Shown: piece by piece, positions 16,404-24,515 of the stretch
Position numbering within the stretch: the stretch's first letter is position 1
Layout: every line of letters starts with the position of its first letter
DNA from: JASGMR01 sp963664675
GTDB taxonomy: Bacteria > Thermotogota > Thermotogae > Petrotogales > Kosmotogaceae
DNA: 64,000 nucleotides
Assembly (NCBI GenBank): GCA_963664675.2
Contig: CAXXLB010000020.1
Coordinates: 1 to 64,000 of the forward strand
Reading direction: 5' to 3'
The notes under the pieces: model-generated
Seen by the model: only the letters and a program-made list of their open reading frames with translations
What the model was told of the DNA's origin: nothing
The model's database searches: none
Program-made: the position numbers and the translations under genes

Positions 16404-17854
16404 TTTATCATTTCCTCAATTTGATTAAGTCTCTCCGTTATTTCTTTTTCCATTTCTTTTATTTTCTGAATTATTACCTGAGGTTCTTCGTACTCAACTT
16501 CTTCGTATTCTATTTCTTTGTACCGGTTTATAGATAAGTCATAATCGTTTTTTACTATCTCTTCCTTTGGAACCAGAAACGATTGTTCCGTACGTTTTCT
16601 CGTTTCTTCCTCTTCCAAATTATGATATCTGGTTATTATATCGTCTATATCATTTGATTCCACAGGCTGTCTCTTGTCATCGAGTGATAAACCATCCGAT
16701 TTCATGTCGTAGAACCAGACTTTATCCGTTCCTCCTGCTCCTGTCTTTGTGAATAAGATAATCGCAGTTGATACTCCAGCATAGGGTTTGAATACTCCAC
16801 TGGGCATTGAAACTATTCCATGGAGATGATGATTCTCAACTATTTCCTTTCTTATTGCCCTGTGAGCCTTTGAACTCCCGAATAAAACTCCATCCGGAAC
16901 GATAGACGCACATCTTCCTCCCTTTTTCAGAGAACGGAGAATGAGTGCCAGAAATAAAAGTTCCGTTTTCTTCGTCTTTGTGATCTTCAATAAATCTGTT
17001 GCTACGCCTTCATAATCAAGTGAGCCCTTGAATGGAGGATTTGTGAGAACAAGAGTGTATTTATCCCTGTCTTTGTTTTCTTCTGAAAGTGAGTCCTTGT
17101 ATTCAATTTTAGGGCTTTCCACTCCATGAAGAAGCATATTCATAGCACCAATTCGAAGCATTGTGCTGTCCATGTCAAAGCCATGGAACATTTCGTTGTT
17201 GTAATGGTAGTTCTTCTCCTTTGAGCTGTATAATATATCGTAATTCTTCATAAGGTATTCTCCAGCTGCGACAAGAAATCCTGCTGTCCCCGCTGCGGGG
17301 TCTACAATGATATCTGAGGGTGTTGGAGCCATTAACTCTACCATCATCTTAATTATGTGTCTTGGAGTCCTAAATTGCCCGTTTGTGCCGGATGTTGCAA
17401 CCTTAGAAAGAAGATGTTCATATAAATCTCCCTTATGGTCGCCATCACCAAGGTCAAGGCTGTCTATATTTGTAACTATCTTTTCAAGCATCTGCGGTGT
17501 TGGAATCATAAAAATCGCATCACCCATGTATTTTGAAAATGCTGAGTCTTTATTTCCATCCATATTTTTTATAAATGGAAAAACCTTATCTCTGACTGTT
17601 TCGTACATCTTAGAAGCACTGAGTTGTTTAAAATTTTTCCATCTTAAATTCTGTTGTTCATCTGAAAAAATCTTTTTACTCTGAATTCCAAGAATCTCAT
17701 CATTTTTATCTAAATCTGTTTGCCTGTCATCAAGTCCTTTTATGAAAAGCAAATAAGTGAACTGCTCAATAACCGATAAAGGGTTTGTAATACCACCAGT
17801 CCAGAAAATCGCCCAGATTCCGTCAACTTTGTTTTTTATCTCACCTGTAATCAT
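16400..17854 (-). CDS. hsdM: Type I DNA adenine methyltransferase HsdM
   Basis: 484 residues. N-terminal helical HsdM_N domain (~1–140), then the N6-adenine methylase with the AdoMet motif DPAAGTAGF (from D185) and catalytic NPPF at 272–275. It methylates adenines in the HsdS-defined target, protecting host DNA and setting the modification state read by HsdR. First gene of the minus-strand defence cluster; GAGGGGTG upstream of the ATG serves as ribosome-binding site. The C-terminal tail is the usual helical segment that docks HsdS. Intact. Confidence 0.95.
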   Translation of the reverse strand: MITGEIKNKVDGIWAIFWTGGITNPLSVIEQFTYLLFIKGLDDRQTDLDKNDEILGIQSKKIFSDEQQNLRWKNFKQLSASKMYETVRDKVFPFIKNMDGNKDSAFSKYMGDAIFMIPTPQMLEKIVTNIDSLDLGDGDHKGDLYEHLLSKVATSGTNGQFRTPRHIIKMMVELMAPTPSDIIVDPAAGTAGFLVAAGEYLMKNYDILYSSKEKNYHYNNEMFHGFDMDSTMLRIGAMNMLLHGVESPKIEYKDSLSEENKDRDKYTLVLTNPPFKGSLDYEGVATDLLKITKTKKTELLFLALILRSLKKGGRCASIVPDGVLFGSSKAHRAIRKEIVENHHLHGIVSMPSGVFKPYAGVSTAIILFTKTGAGGTDKVWFYDMKSDGLSLDDKRQPVESNDIDDIITRYHNLEEEETRKRTEQSFLVPKEEIVKNDYDLSINRYKEIEYEEVEYEEPQVIIQKIKEMEKEITERLNQIEEMIK

Positions 17855-18127
17855 TATTAAAATACACCCCTCTTTAAATAAAAGTATAATCCAAAAAACC
17901 CGAATAAATTCACCTTTCTCAAAATAAAAATGATTTAAGAAATCTTCAGGTATAGAAACTAAAAAATATATATTAACATTTTACTACTTGAATCCATTCT
18001 ATTTGTTAAAGTGATCGTGGTAAATTTGCAGAGAAATATATAAGATTTTTTATATTGAAGTGTTTTTTATTATTTTATGAAATTTTATTATTAGTAATCT
18101 ATCACTTAAAAATCAAAAAGCTCAAGA
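17855..18127. other. Intergenic, upstream of hsdM
   Basis: AT-rich DNA that should carry the promoter of the hsdM–HNH cluster. A TATACT-like -10 on the minus strand near 17,885 is the only candidate I see. No gene is visible. Confidence 0.4.
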
Positions 18128-18262
18128 ACAGAAAAACGGCTGTGTGTGGTATTTTGGATTTGGTACTTAGTGAAAAAATCTAATCCTTATACAACTGTTC
18201 AACGATCGTTTCCCAACTGTTTCCCCCATTGCTTCCCAACTGTTCAATCACCGCTCAGCCAT
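18128..18262. repeat. Degenerate short-period repeat cluster D
   Basis: Read on the minus strand from the FGE gene stop: 11-bp units (AGCGGTGATTG, AACAGTTGGGA, AGCAATGGGGG, AACAGTTGGGA, AACGATCGTTG, AACAGTTGTAT) at 18190–18262. The tail GTATAAGGATTAGATTTTTT and a 7-bp-type module of the GTGTGTGGTATTTTGG kind (18140–18172) follow. It starts seven bases after the stop codon of the FGE-domain gene. Confidence 0.7.
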
Positions 18263-18267
18263 TGTAT

Positions 18268-20151
18268 TTATTCTGTTTTGCATACACGGAAGCCGAGAAT
18301 GAAGTAGCTATTAGTGGGCGAAATGCCGCCACGACCAGCCACACGACAATGGCTCGCATAATTGTACCAACTCCCACCACGACCGACACGACACGTGCCG
18401 CTTGTTGGGCCAACCAGATTTATTAGTTCTTCTGTATTTGAGTAATTTCCATACCAATCACTGCACCATTCCCAAACGTTTCCGCTAAGATCGAATATCC
18501 CTAATTCATTCGGTGCCTTTGTTCCCACTTCGTGTGTTTTGTCTCCTGAATTTCCATCATACCACGCAACTGTATTTATATCGTTGTTTCCCGAGTATTT
18601 GTAATTTTGAGTCTCGTTTCCTCCCCTGGCTGCGTATTCCCATTCAGCTTCAGTTGGCAGCCTGTATCCCACCACTTCTGTTATGTCGCAGGTTATGTTT
18701 CCATTCGCATCTAAGAATTTCCCGTTTTCATCATACGCAGCAGGAAGGTTTTCATTTTCACTCAACCAGTTGCAATACTCAATTGCATCGTTCCAGCTTA
18801 CGTAAATAACCGGTCTTTTTCCCCTTCCCCATCCTTCATCTCCCGGTTTTCTCTTTCCCGTATCTTCACAATAAGCATCGTATTCTTCGAAGGTTACTTC
18901 ATATTTTCCCATCATGAAGTTATAATCAAGAGTTACCTCATGAACCGGTTTTTCATTATTATCTCCACCCGTACTTCCCATCTGGAATGTTCCTCCCTGA
19001 ATGAATACAACTTCCGGCAGTGGAATTGGATTATTTGTATATATAAAACTCCATGTGATTATATCCGAATATGACCCGTCGTCATCTTTTGCTCTCACTT
19101 CAAATGTATGTGAACCTTCTGTTGTGAGATTCCATTTGTATTGAGTGTTCGTCGTTGTTTGCCATTGTTCATTATCTTTTTTGTACTCATAACTGATAAC
19201 TGTTCCATCCGAATCTTTTCCTTTCCATTCAAAGATTTTCTCATTTTCTCCTGCCTCTTCAACAGAGACATTTGTTTTTTCTATAGTTGGGCGAATGTTA
19301 CTGTAAGGACTTATTGTCCTGCAAACGCGAAATCCCATATTGAAGAAGCTATAAGATGGTAAATTGCCGCCACGATTGGCAACACGACAACGGCTGGCGC
19401 CATCGTTCCAGTCACCACCGCGCAAGACACGCCAGGAACCGCCCGCCGGGCCAACAGGATTCAGTTCTTCTGCATTTGAGTAATTTTCATACCAGTCACT
19501 ACACCATTCCCAAACGTTTCCGCTAAGATCGAATATCCCTAATTCATTCGGTGCTTTTGTTCCCACTTCGTGCGTTTTGTTTTCTGAATTTTCTTTGTAC
19601 CATGCTACTATTTTTATATTACCGCTTCCCGAATATTCGTAATTTTGAGTCTCACTTCCTCCCCGGGCAGCGTATTCCCATTCAGCCTCGGTTGGCAGCC
19701 TGTATCCCACCACTTCTGTTATATCGCATGTTATGTTTCCATTCGCATCTAAGAATTTCCCGTTTTTATCATACGCAGCAGGCAAGTTTTCATTCTCGCT
19801 CAACCAGTTGCAATATTTAATAGCATCGTTCCAGCTTACGTAAATAACCGGTCTTTTTCCCCTTCCCCATCCTTTATCATTCGGTTTGCTTTTTCCCGTA
19901 TCTTCACAATAAGCATCGTATTCATCGAATGTTACTTGGTACTTTCCCATTATGAAGTTATAATCGAGGGTCACCAGATGCACTGGTTTTTCATCGTCCT
20001 CTCCGCCGGTGCTTCCCATCTGGAATGTTCCTCCCTGAACGAATGCGTATTTATCCACATCCTGAGAGGGGTCATAGTTTATATCTTGTGTCGCTAAAAC
20101 AAAGCTGAAAAGCAGAACAAACGATATTAAAATTAATGACAGTTTTTTCAT
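18268..20151 (-). CDS. Secreted protein with two FGE-sulfatase (SUMF1) domains; candidate DGR target
   Basis: 627 residues. Signal peptide MKKLSLILISFVLLFSFVLA. FGE/SUMF1 domain 1 is at about 30–283, an Ig/fibronectin-like linker at about 290–375 (DSDGTVISYEYKKD), and domain 2 at about 380–627. Each domain has FVQGGTFQMGSTGG-type starts, RLPTEAEWEYAARGG and NVWEWCSDWY. The domains are tandem duplicates: in the 36 residues before the C-terminal patch only two differ. In the last 40 residues of each domain (238–277 and 585–624) 16 of 40 differ, around constant CRVA, RGG and GFRVC. FGE-fold C-termini ending in GFRV are known variable regions of diversity-generating retroelements. Ligand binding on the cell surface is more likely than enzyme activity. 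No reverse transcriptase lies in the window. Confidence 0.85.
   Translation of the reverse strand: MKKLSLILISFVLLFSFVLATQDINYDPSQDVDKYAFVQGGTFQMGSTGGEDDEKPVHLVTLDYNFIMGKYQVTFDEYDAYCEDTGKSKPNDKGWGRGKRPVIYVSWNDAIKYCNWLSENENLPAAYDKNGKFLDANGNITCDITEVVGYRLPTEAEWEYAARGGSETQNYEYSGSGNIKIVAWYKENSENKTHEVGTKAPNELGIFDLSGNVWEWCSDWYENYSNAEELNPVGPAGGSWRVLRGGDWNDGASRCRVANRGGNLPSYSFFNMGFRVCRTISPYSNIRPTIEKTNVSVEEAGENEKIFEWKGKDSDGTVISYEYKKDNEQWQTTTNTQYKWNLTTEGSHTFEVRAKDDDGSYSDIITWSFIYTNNPIPLPEVVFIQGGTFQMGSTGGDNNEKPVHEVTLDYNFMMGKYEVTFEEYDAYCEDTGKRKPGDEGWGRGKRPVIYVSWNDAIEYCNWLSENENLPAAYDENGKFLDANGNITCDITEVVGYRLPTEAEWEYAARGGNETQNYKYSGNNDINTVAWYDGNSGDKTHEVGTKAPNELGIFDLSGNVWEWCSDWYGNYSNTEELINLVGPTSGTCRVGRGGSWYNYASHCRVAGRGGISPTNSYFILGFRVCKTE
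18280..18399 (-). other. Candidate DGR variable region 2 (C-terminal)
   Basis: Encodes residues 585–624 of the FGE protein, ending nine bases before the stop codon. Differences from copy 1 concentrate in codons of the AAY-derived type (for example TAC, AAT, TAT, CAT, GGT, ATT against AAC, GAT, GGC, CGT, AAT, AAT). The third base is often kept while the first two vary. Confidence 0.6.
19321..19440 (-). other. Candidate DGR variable region 1 (internal)
   Basis: Encodes residues 238–277, the equivalent patch of the first FGE domain. Fixed codons (CGTGT, TGG, TGTCGTGT, CGTGGCGGC, AGC, TTC) alternate with replaced ones. There are also synonymous third-base differences at constant codons, so the copies are not simply two fresh products of one template. 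Confidence 0.55.
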
Positions 20152-20255
20152 TTCCCACCCCTTTTAAAAATATTAATAAGGTTTATAAAATAAATATATC
20201 ACCGATCTCATATATAAATGTTAAACGTAGCCCTCAAATTATCAATATTGTATGG
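20152..20255. other. Intergenic, upstream of FGE gene
   Basis: Holds the ribosome-binding site of the FGE gene (AAAGGGG just before 20151) and presumably its promoter on the minus strand. No gene is seen. Confidence 0.4.
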
Positions 20256-20805
20256 AAAAGAGAACGGAGAGTAGAGAATCAGATAATAGCGAAAAAACAG
20301 AAAAACAGTTGAGCGATTGGTGAACGATAGCTAATCAATAGCCCAACAATTGTCCCAACAGTTGCAAAACGATGGTTGAACAGTGGGCTAACAATGGAAA
20401 AGCGATTGGAAAACAGTGGGAAAAAGCAGTGCATGGTAGTTAGTGTATTGTGTCTGGAGAAAAAAGAAACATAAAACGGTGAACAATTGAGAAACAATAG
20501 AAGAGAACGGTGCCTGGTAGGTAGTGTATAGTGCATGGAAAAACACATAAAGAAAAAAAGAAAGAAAATTAACAAAATTTTTTGATTGGCAATTTTCTCA
20601 CCAGGCACCAAATCCTGAACACTATGCACTAGGAACTGTCTTTCAGGCACCAAGCACCAGACACTATACACTGTCCTTGTGAAGCGATAGTAGAACGATA
20701 GCCTAACAATGGCTAAACAATGGTTGAACAGTTGCATAAGGATTAATTTTTTATGTGCGTTTTTCACTAGGCACCGGACACTACGCACTGTCTTTCAGCT
20801 TTTTT
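20256..20805. repeat. Degenerate short-period repeat cluster E
   Basis: The longest cluster: purine-rich AGAGAAC/GGAGAGT 7-bp units (20,256–20,290), about ten 11-bp units (20,302–20,420; e.g. AGCGATTGGTG, AACGATAGCTA, AACGATGGTTG, AACAGTGGGCT) and CACCAGACACTAT/GTGCCTGGTAG-type modules on both strands (20,421–20,680). More 11-bp units follow (20,678–20,738), then ATAAGGATTAATTTTTTATG and a last CACCGGACACTACGCACTGTC-type module. It ends at the stop codon of the ABC-transporter gene, the apparent border of the AT-rich island. The open frame of 169 codons over it is repeat translation, not a gene. Confidence 0.75.
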
Positions 20806-20815
20806 GCTTTTGAGC

Positions 20816-21751
20816 TTACAGATATTTGTAGCATCTCACGAAATGGTTTTTGCCCTGTTCTTTTTCTTCCGGGAATTTTGTTTTACAGACATCCATTCTG
20901 TAATCGCATCTGTCGTAATAGGGACACCCGGAAGATGACGGCATTCCATAATCGCTCATTTCGATTCTGAATTTGAAATTTTTAGCGGGGTCCGCTTCCG
21001 GTATTGAGTTTAGCAGTTTCTCGGTGTAGGGATGAAGATAACCGTTGAACAGATCTTCCGAACTGGCTCTCTCCAGAATTTTCCCGGCGTACATGACGAT
21101 GATTCTGTCGCTTATCATTCTTATGATGGACAGATCGTGTGAAATGAACAGGTAGGTGATGTTCATCTTTTCTTTCAGGTCGGAGAGCAGATTCATGATT
21201 TTTGCCTGAACGGAGACATCGAGTGACGATGTTGGCTCATCCAGGACTACGAATTCAGGATTCGCTATCAGAGCTCTCGCTATCGCAATTCTCTGTCTCT
21301 GACCTCCGGAAAACTGATGGGGAAATTTCTCCCTGTCGCTTCCAGACATTCCAACCTGTGTCAGGACATCATCGATTCTCTTTTCGACACCGTTCTTTTT
21401 TCCAAAATTCATCAGTACCCTTTTCAGCAGTTTTCCCGTTTTCATCCTTGGATTCAAAGAGGAATAGGGATCCTGAAAAATCATCTGGATTTTTTCTCTC
21501 AGCTTTATGAATTCCCCGTCGCTCATACCGGTGATATTCTCACCCGAATAACATATTTCTCCACAGGTGGGGGATATCAGTTTCAGAAGCAGCTTTCCTA
21601 TCGTCGTCTTGCCGCATCCGGATTCTCCAACAAGGCCGAGAGTTTCCCCTCTGTCTATATGAAAGGATACATTCGATACTGCGTAAAATTTTCTTTTTCT
21701 GTCTATATTGTATTGTTTTGATATATTCTCAACACTGAGCAATTTTTCCAT
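20816..21751 (-). CDS. Oligopeptide/dipeptide ABC transporter ATPase (DppF-like)
   Basis: 311 residues. ATPase of the OppF/DppF group: Walker A GESGCGKTT near residue 40, signature SGGQRQR, Walker B FVVLDEPTSSLDVS, H-loop FISHDL. The C-terminus has the cysteine-containing oligopeptide_ABC tail (GCPYYDRC, then CK..FP), which in relatives can bind an iron-sulfur cluster. It energises uptake through the two permeases encoded upstream in the operon. It follows dppD-like by ten bases. The stop codon lies beside the repeat cluster marking the island border. Confidence 0.93.
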   Translation of the reverse strand: MEKLLSVENISKQYNIDRKRKFYAVSNVSFHIDRGETLGLVGESGCGKTTIGKLLLKLISPTCGEICYSGENITGMSDGEFIKLREKIQMIFQDPYSSLNPRMKTGKLLKRVLMNFGKKNGVEKRIDDVLTQVGMSGSDREKFPHQFSGGQRQRIAIARALIANPEFVVLDEPTSSLDVSVQAKIMNLLSDLKEKMNITYLFISHDLSIIRMISDRIIVMYAGKILERASSEDLFNGYLHPYTEKLLNSIPEADPAKNFKFRIEMSDYGMPSSSGCPYYDRCDYRMDVCKTKFPEEKEQGKNHFVRCYKYL

Positions 21752-21761
21752 AATCTTCCCG

Positions 21762-22733
21762 TCACAAAGGATTGAAACAGGCCACCTGCCTGTCTTTATC
21801 CATTTTTATCATTTTCGGTGCTTCTCTATCGCACTTCCCGTCTATATAATTCGGGCATCTCGGGTGAAATTTGCATCCGGACGGATAGGAGAAAACATCC
21901 GGAATGTCTCCCTCGATCACCGGAATCTTTTTTATCCGCTCGTTCACCGGTATCACGGAGTTTATCAATCCGTGTGTGTAAGGGTGCAGAGGATTTCTGA
22001 AAAGAGAATCGACATCGGCGTATTCCACGATGTTCCCGGAATACATGACACACACCTTTTCACACAGTTGGGCCACTATTCCCAGATCGTGCGTGATGAA
22101 CAGTACGCTGTTCTTTTTTTCGCTCTGGATTTCCTTGATCAGTCCGAGGATGTTCGACTGGGTCGTCACATCGAGAGCGGTGGTCGGCTCATCGGCTATG
22201 ATCAGATCCGGATTCAGGGATAACGCCATTGAAATCAGTATCCTCTGCTTCATTCCCCCCGACAGTTCGTAGGGATATTTGTTGAAGACACTATCCGGAT
22301 AAGGTAATTTGACCCTCGCAAACATTTCGAGGGCCAGCTTTTTCGCCCTGCCGTATGAGATTTTCTTATGCGTTTTGATGACTTCCGTTATCTGCCCGCC
22401 AACGGAAAAAACCGGATTGAGTGAAATCATGGGTTCCTGAAAGATTATCGACAGATTTTTTCCCCTTATATCGTTCATTTCACTTTCCGAATATTTCAGA
22501 ATGTCCTTCCCTCTGAAATTTATCTCTCCCCCGCCGATTTCGAGGGCATTTTCATCCAGCAGCCGCATTATTGCGAGTGCTGTGACTGTTTTTCCCGAAC
22601 CCGACTCTCCCACCAGACCGAGAATCGAATTGGATTCTATATCAAAACTGATATTGTCCAGCAGATTTATTTTCTTCTTTTTGTTTTTCAATAAAATCGA
22701 TAATTTTTTTACACTCAACAATTTTTCGCTCAA
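21762..22733 (-). CDS. Oligopeptide/dipeptide ABC transporter ATPase (DppD-like)
   Basis: 323 residues. Walker A GESGSGKTV, signature LSGGMKQR, Walker B LIIADEPTTALDVT and H-loop FITHDLG are all present. The C-terminal oligopeptide tail (GCKFHPRCPNY, then CDREAP) is intact. It pairs with the following ATPase gene to form the heterodimeric motor of a peptide importer. It starts two bases from the permease gene end. GC content is visibly higher than in the island, as for all genes after 20.8 kb. Confidence 0.93.
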   Translation of the reverse strand: MSEKLLSVKKLSILLKNKKKKINLLDNISFDIESNSILGLVGESGSGKTVTALAIMRLLDENALEIGGGEINFRGKDILKYSESEMNDIRGKNLSIIFQEPMISLNPVFSVGGQITEVIKTHKKISYGRAKKLALEMFARVKLPYPDSVFNKYPYELSGGMKQRILISMALSLNPDLIIADEPTTALDVTTQSNILGLIKEIQSEKKNSVLFITHDLGIVAQLCEKVCVMYSGNIVEYADVDSLFRNPLHPYTHGLINSVIPVNERIKKIPVIEGDIPDVFSYPSGCKFHPRCPNYIDGKCDREAPKMIKMDKDRQVACFNPL

Positions 22734-22735
22734 TT

Positions 22736-23569
22736 TTAATTCTTTCCTTTACTCCTGGGATTCAATGATTTATTCAAACCATCTCCTATCAGATTGAATC
22801 CTATAACAACTAAAAAGATCGCAATTCCGGGGAATATTCCCAGATATGGGTAAACCTGAATATATTGGAACGAGAGGGCAAGATCCGTACCCCACTCGGG
22901 TGTTGGAGGCGGTACTCCAAGACTCAGAAATCCCAGCGCGGCGATGCTGAGAATCGCGGTGGCCATTCTGAGGGCGAACTGCACTATTATCGGCTCGAGG
23001 GAGTTCGGGAGTATGTATCTGATCAGGATGCTCCACTTCGATTCTCCCGATACTTTCGCGGCCTCGACGTAATCCTTCTGTTTTTCCGCGTACACGGTTC
23101 CCCTTGTGATCCTGGCAAATCTGGGAAGTGAATAGATCGAGATAGCCAGAATCAGATTGAGTTCACCCTGACCAAGAACGGCCATTATAGCTATCGCCAG
23201 AAGTATAGAGGGGAAAGCAAGGAGGATGTCGAAAAACCGCATAATGATCTCATCGACGAATTTGTTGAAATATCCTGCGATGGCCCCGAGAAAAACTCCG
23301 ATCACCGCTGAAATCGCGACGGACACCGACGACAGATAGAGTGACATTCTCGCTCCGTATACGACTCTGCTGAAAATATCCTGACCGAAAATATCCGTTC
23401 CGAAGATATGTTTTGAATTCGGCAATTGCAGGCTCTCGAGCAGATTCTGACCCGTCGGGTTGTACGACGTGATCAGAGGTGCAAAGACGGCCAGAAATAT
23501 GAAAAACAGAATTATCACCGTACCGATGAGAGTGGTTTTGTTTTCGAATATCTTCTTAATAATACTCAT
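22736..23569 (-). CDS. Peptide ABC transporter permease (DppC-like)
   Basis: 277 residues with six predicted membrane segments. The N-terminal helix is typical of OppC/DppC (TLIGTVIILFFIFLAVFAPL) with the conserved periplasmic stretch HIFGTDIFGQDIFSRVVYG. The EAA cytoplasmic loop YVEAAKVSGESKWSILIRYILPN contacts the ATPase. It overlaps the preceding permease gene by four bases (translational coupling). Confidence 0.94.
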   Translation of the reverse strand: MSIIKKIFENKTTLIGTVIILFFIFLAVFAPLITSYNPTGQNLLESLQLPNSKHIFGTDIFGQDIFSRVVYGARMSLYLSSVSVAISAVIGVFLGAIAGYFNKFVDEIIMRFFDILLAFPSILLAIAIMAVLGQGELNLILAISIYSLPRFARITRGTVYAEKQKDYVEAAKVSGESKWSILIRYILPNSLEPIIVQFALRMATAILSIAALGFLSLGVPPPTPEWGTDLALSFQYIQVYPYLGIFPGIAIFLVVIGFNLIGDGLNKSLNPRSKGKN

Positions 23570-24495
23570 ACGTTTTCTCCAGCAACGATTCTCGGATTTA
23601 TTACAATCTGCAGTATATCAACTATCAGATTCACAAGGACGAAAGAAACGGCGATCACCATTATGCCGACCTGAACGACCGGATAGTCCCTGTAATAGAT
23701 CGAATCCACTATCAGTCTGCCGAGTCCCGGCCAACCGAATACCTTCTCCGTCAGAATCGCTCCCCCGAGGGTGTAGCCAAACTCGAGACCAAGTATTGTG
23801 ATTATCGGAGCCAGGGCGTTTTTAAGTGCGTACTTGTAAACAATTTTCCTCTTTTTTACACCGTAGGCCTTCATCGTTCTGATGTGTTCTTCTTTCAGAA
23901 CCGTAATCATAGAGGTTCGCGTCATTTTTATCACCGTTCCGGAAATAATAAAACCCAGTGAGACCGAGGGAAGTATTATACTCTCAAAGCTCATCTTTCC
24001 CCCGGCGGGCAGAACGTTCAGATACACTGAAAAGAGCAGCATCATGAGTATTCCGAGCCAGAAAACCGGCATTGAGACTCCGAAAAAATAGATGCCTGAA
24101 ATAATTTTGTCGAAGATTTTACCTTCATTCACCGCTGCGACTATTCCAAGCGGTATTCCGAAGAGTGTTGCGAACGCTATGGCGGCAAAGGACAGTTGTA
24201 GGGTGTTCAAAAATCTGGGGATGATCTCATCGAACACGTTCATCTCCGTCTTCAGCGAGATCAGATTCCCGGTTAAAACGTTTTTGAAGAATAAAAAATA
24301 CTGATTTATGAGGGGTTCGTCCAATCCATATTTTTCCCTTATGTTTTGAATGTCTTCGTAGGTCGCATTTTCACCCGCAAGTAATCTTGCAGGATCTCCC
24401 GGAATCATGTGCATTAAAACGAATATTAAAATCGAAACACCTATAATAACAGGTATCAGAAGAAAAATTCTTCTCAAAATTATTCTTTTCATCAA
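23566..24495 (-). CDS. Peptide ABC transporter permease (DppB-like)
   Basis: 309 residues and six membrane segments. N-terminal signature of OppB/DppB: a hydrophobic start RRIFLLIPVIIGVSILIFVL followed by HMIPGDPARLLAG. EAA loop (MKAYGVKKRKIVYKYALKNA) is present. It forms the channel with the DppC-like protein. It lies 20 bases downstream of the binding-protein gene and overlaps the next gene by four bases. Confidence 0.94.
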   Translation of the reverse strand: MMKRIILRRIFLLIPVIIGVSILIFVLMHMIPGDPARLLAGENATYEDIQNIREKYGLDEPLINQYFLFFKNVLTGNLISLKTEMNVFDEIIPRFLNTLQLSFAAIAFATLFGIPLGIVAAVNEGKIFDKIISGIYFFGVSMPVFWLGILMMLLFSVYLNVLPAGGKMSFESIILPSVSLGFIISGTVIKMTRTSMITVLKEEHIRTMKAYGVKKRKIVYKYALKNALAPIITILGLEFGYTLGGAILTEKVFGWPGLGRLIVDSIYYRDYPVVQVGIMVIAVSFVLVNLIVDILQIVINPRIVAGENV

Positions 24496-24515
24496 AAATT
24501 AATTTTTTCTAATTT

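Noticed and set aside
17855..20255. DGR reverse transcriptase or template repeat near the FGE gene
   Set aside because: Looked for an RT-like frame and an A-rich copy of the variable patch on both sides; none seen in the window.
20279..20788. Open frame of 169 codons on the minus strand
   Set aside because: It is a translation of the degenerate repeat modules, with no ribosome-binding site and no protein-like pattern.
2846..20805. 11-bp and 7-bp arrays as CRISPR
   Set aside because: No constant repeat of 25–40 bp, no unique spacers of even length and no cas genes.
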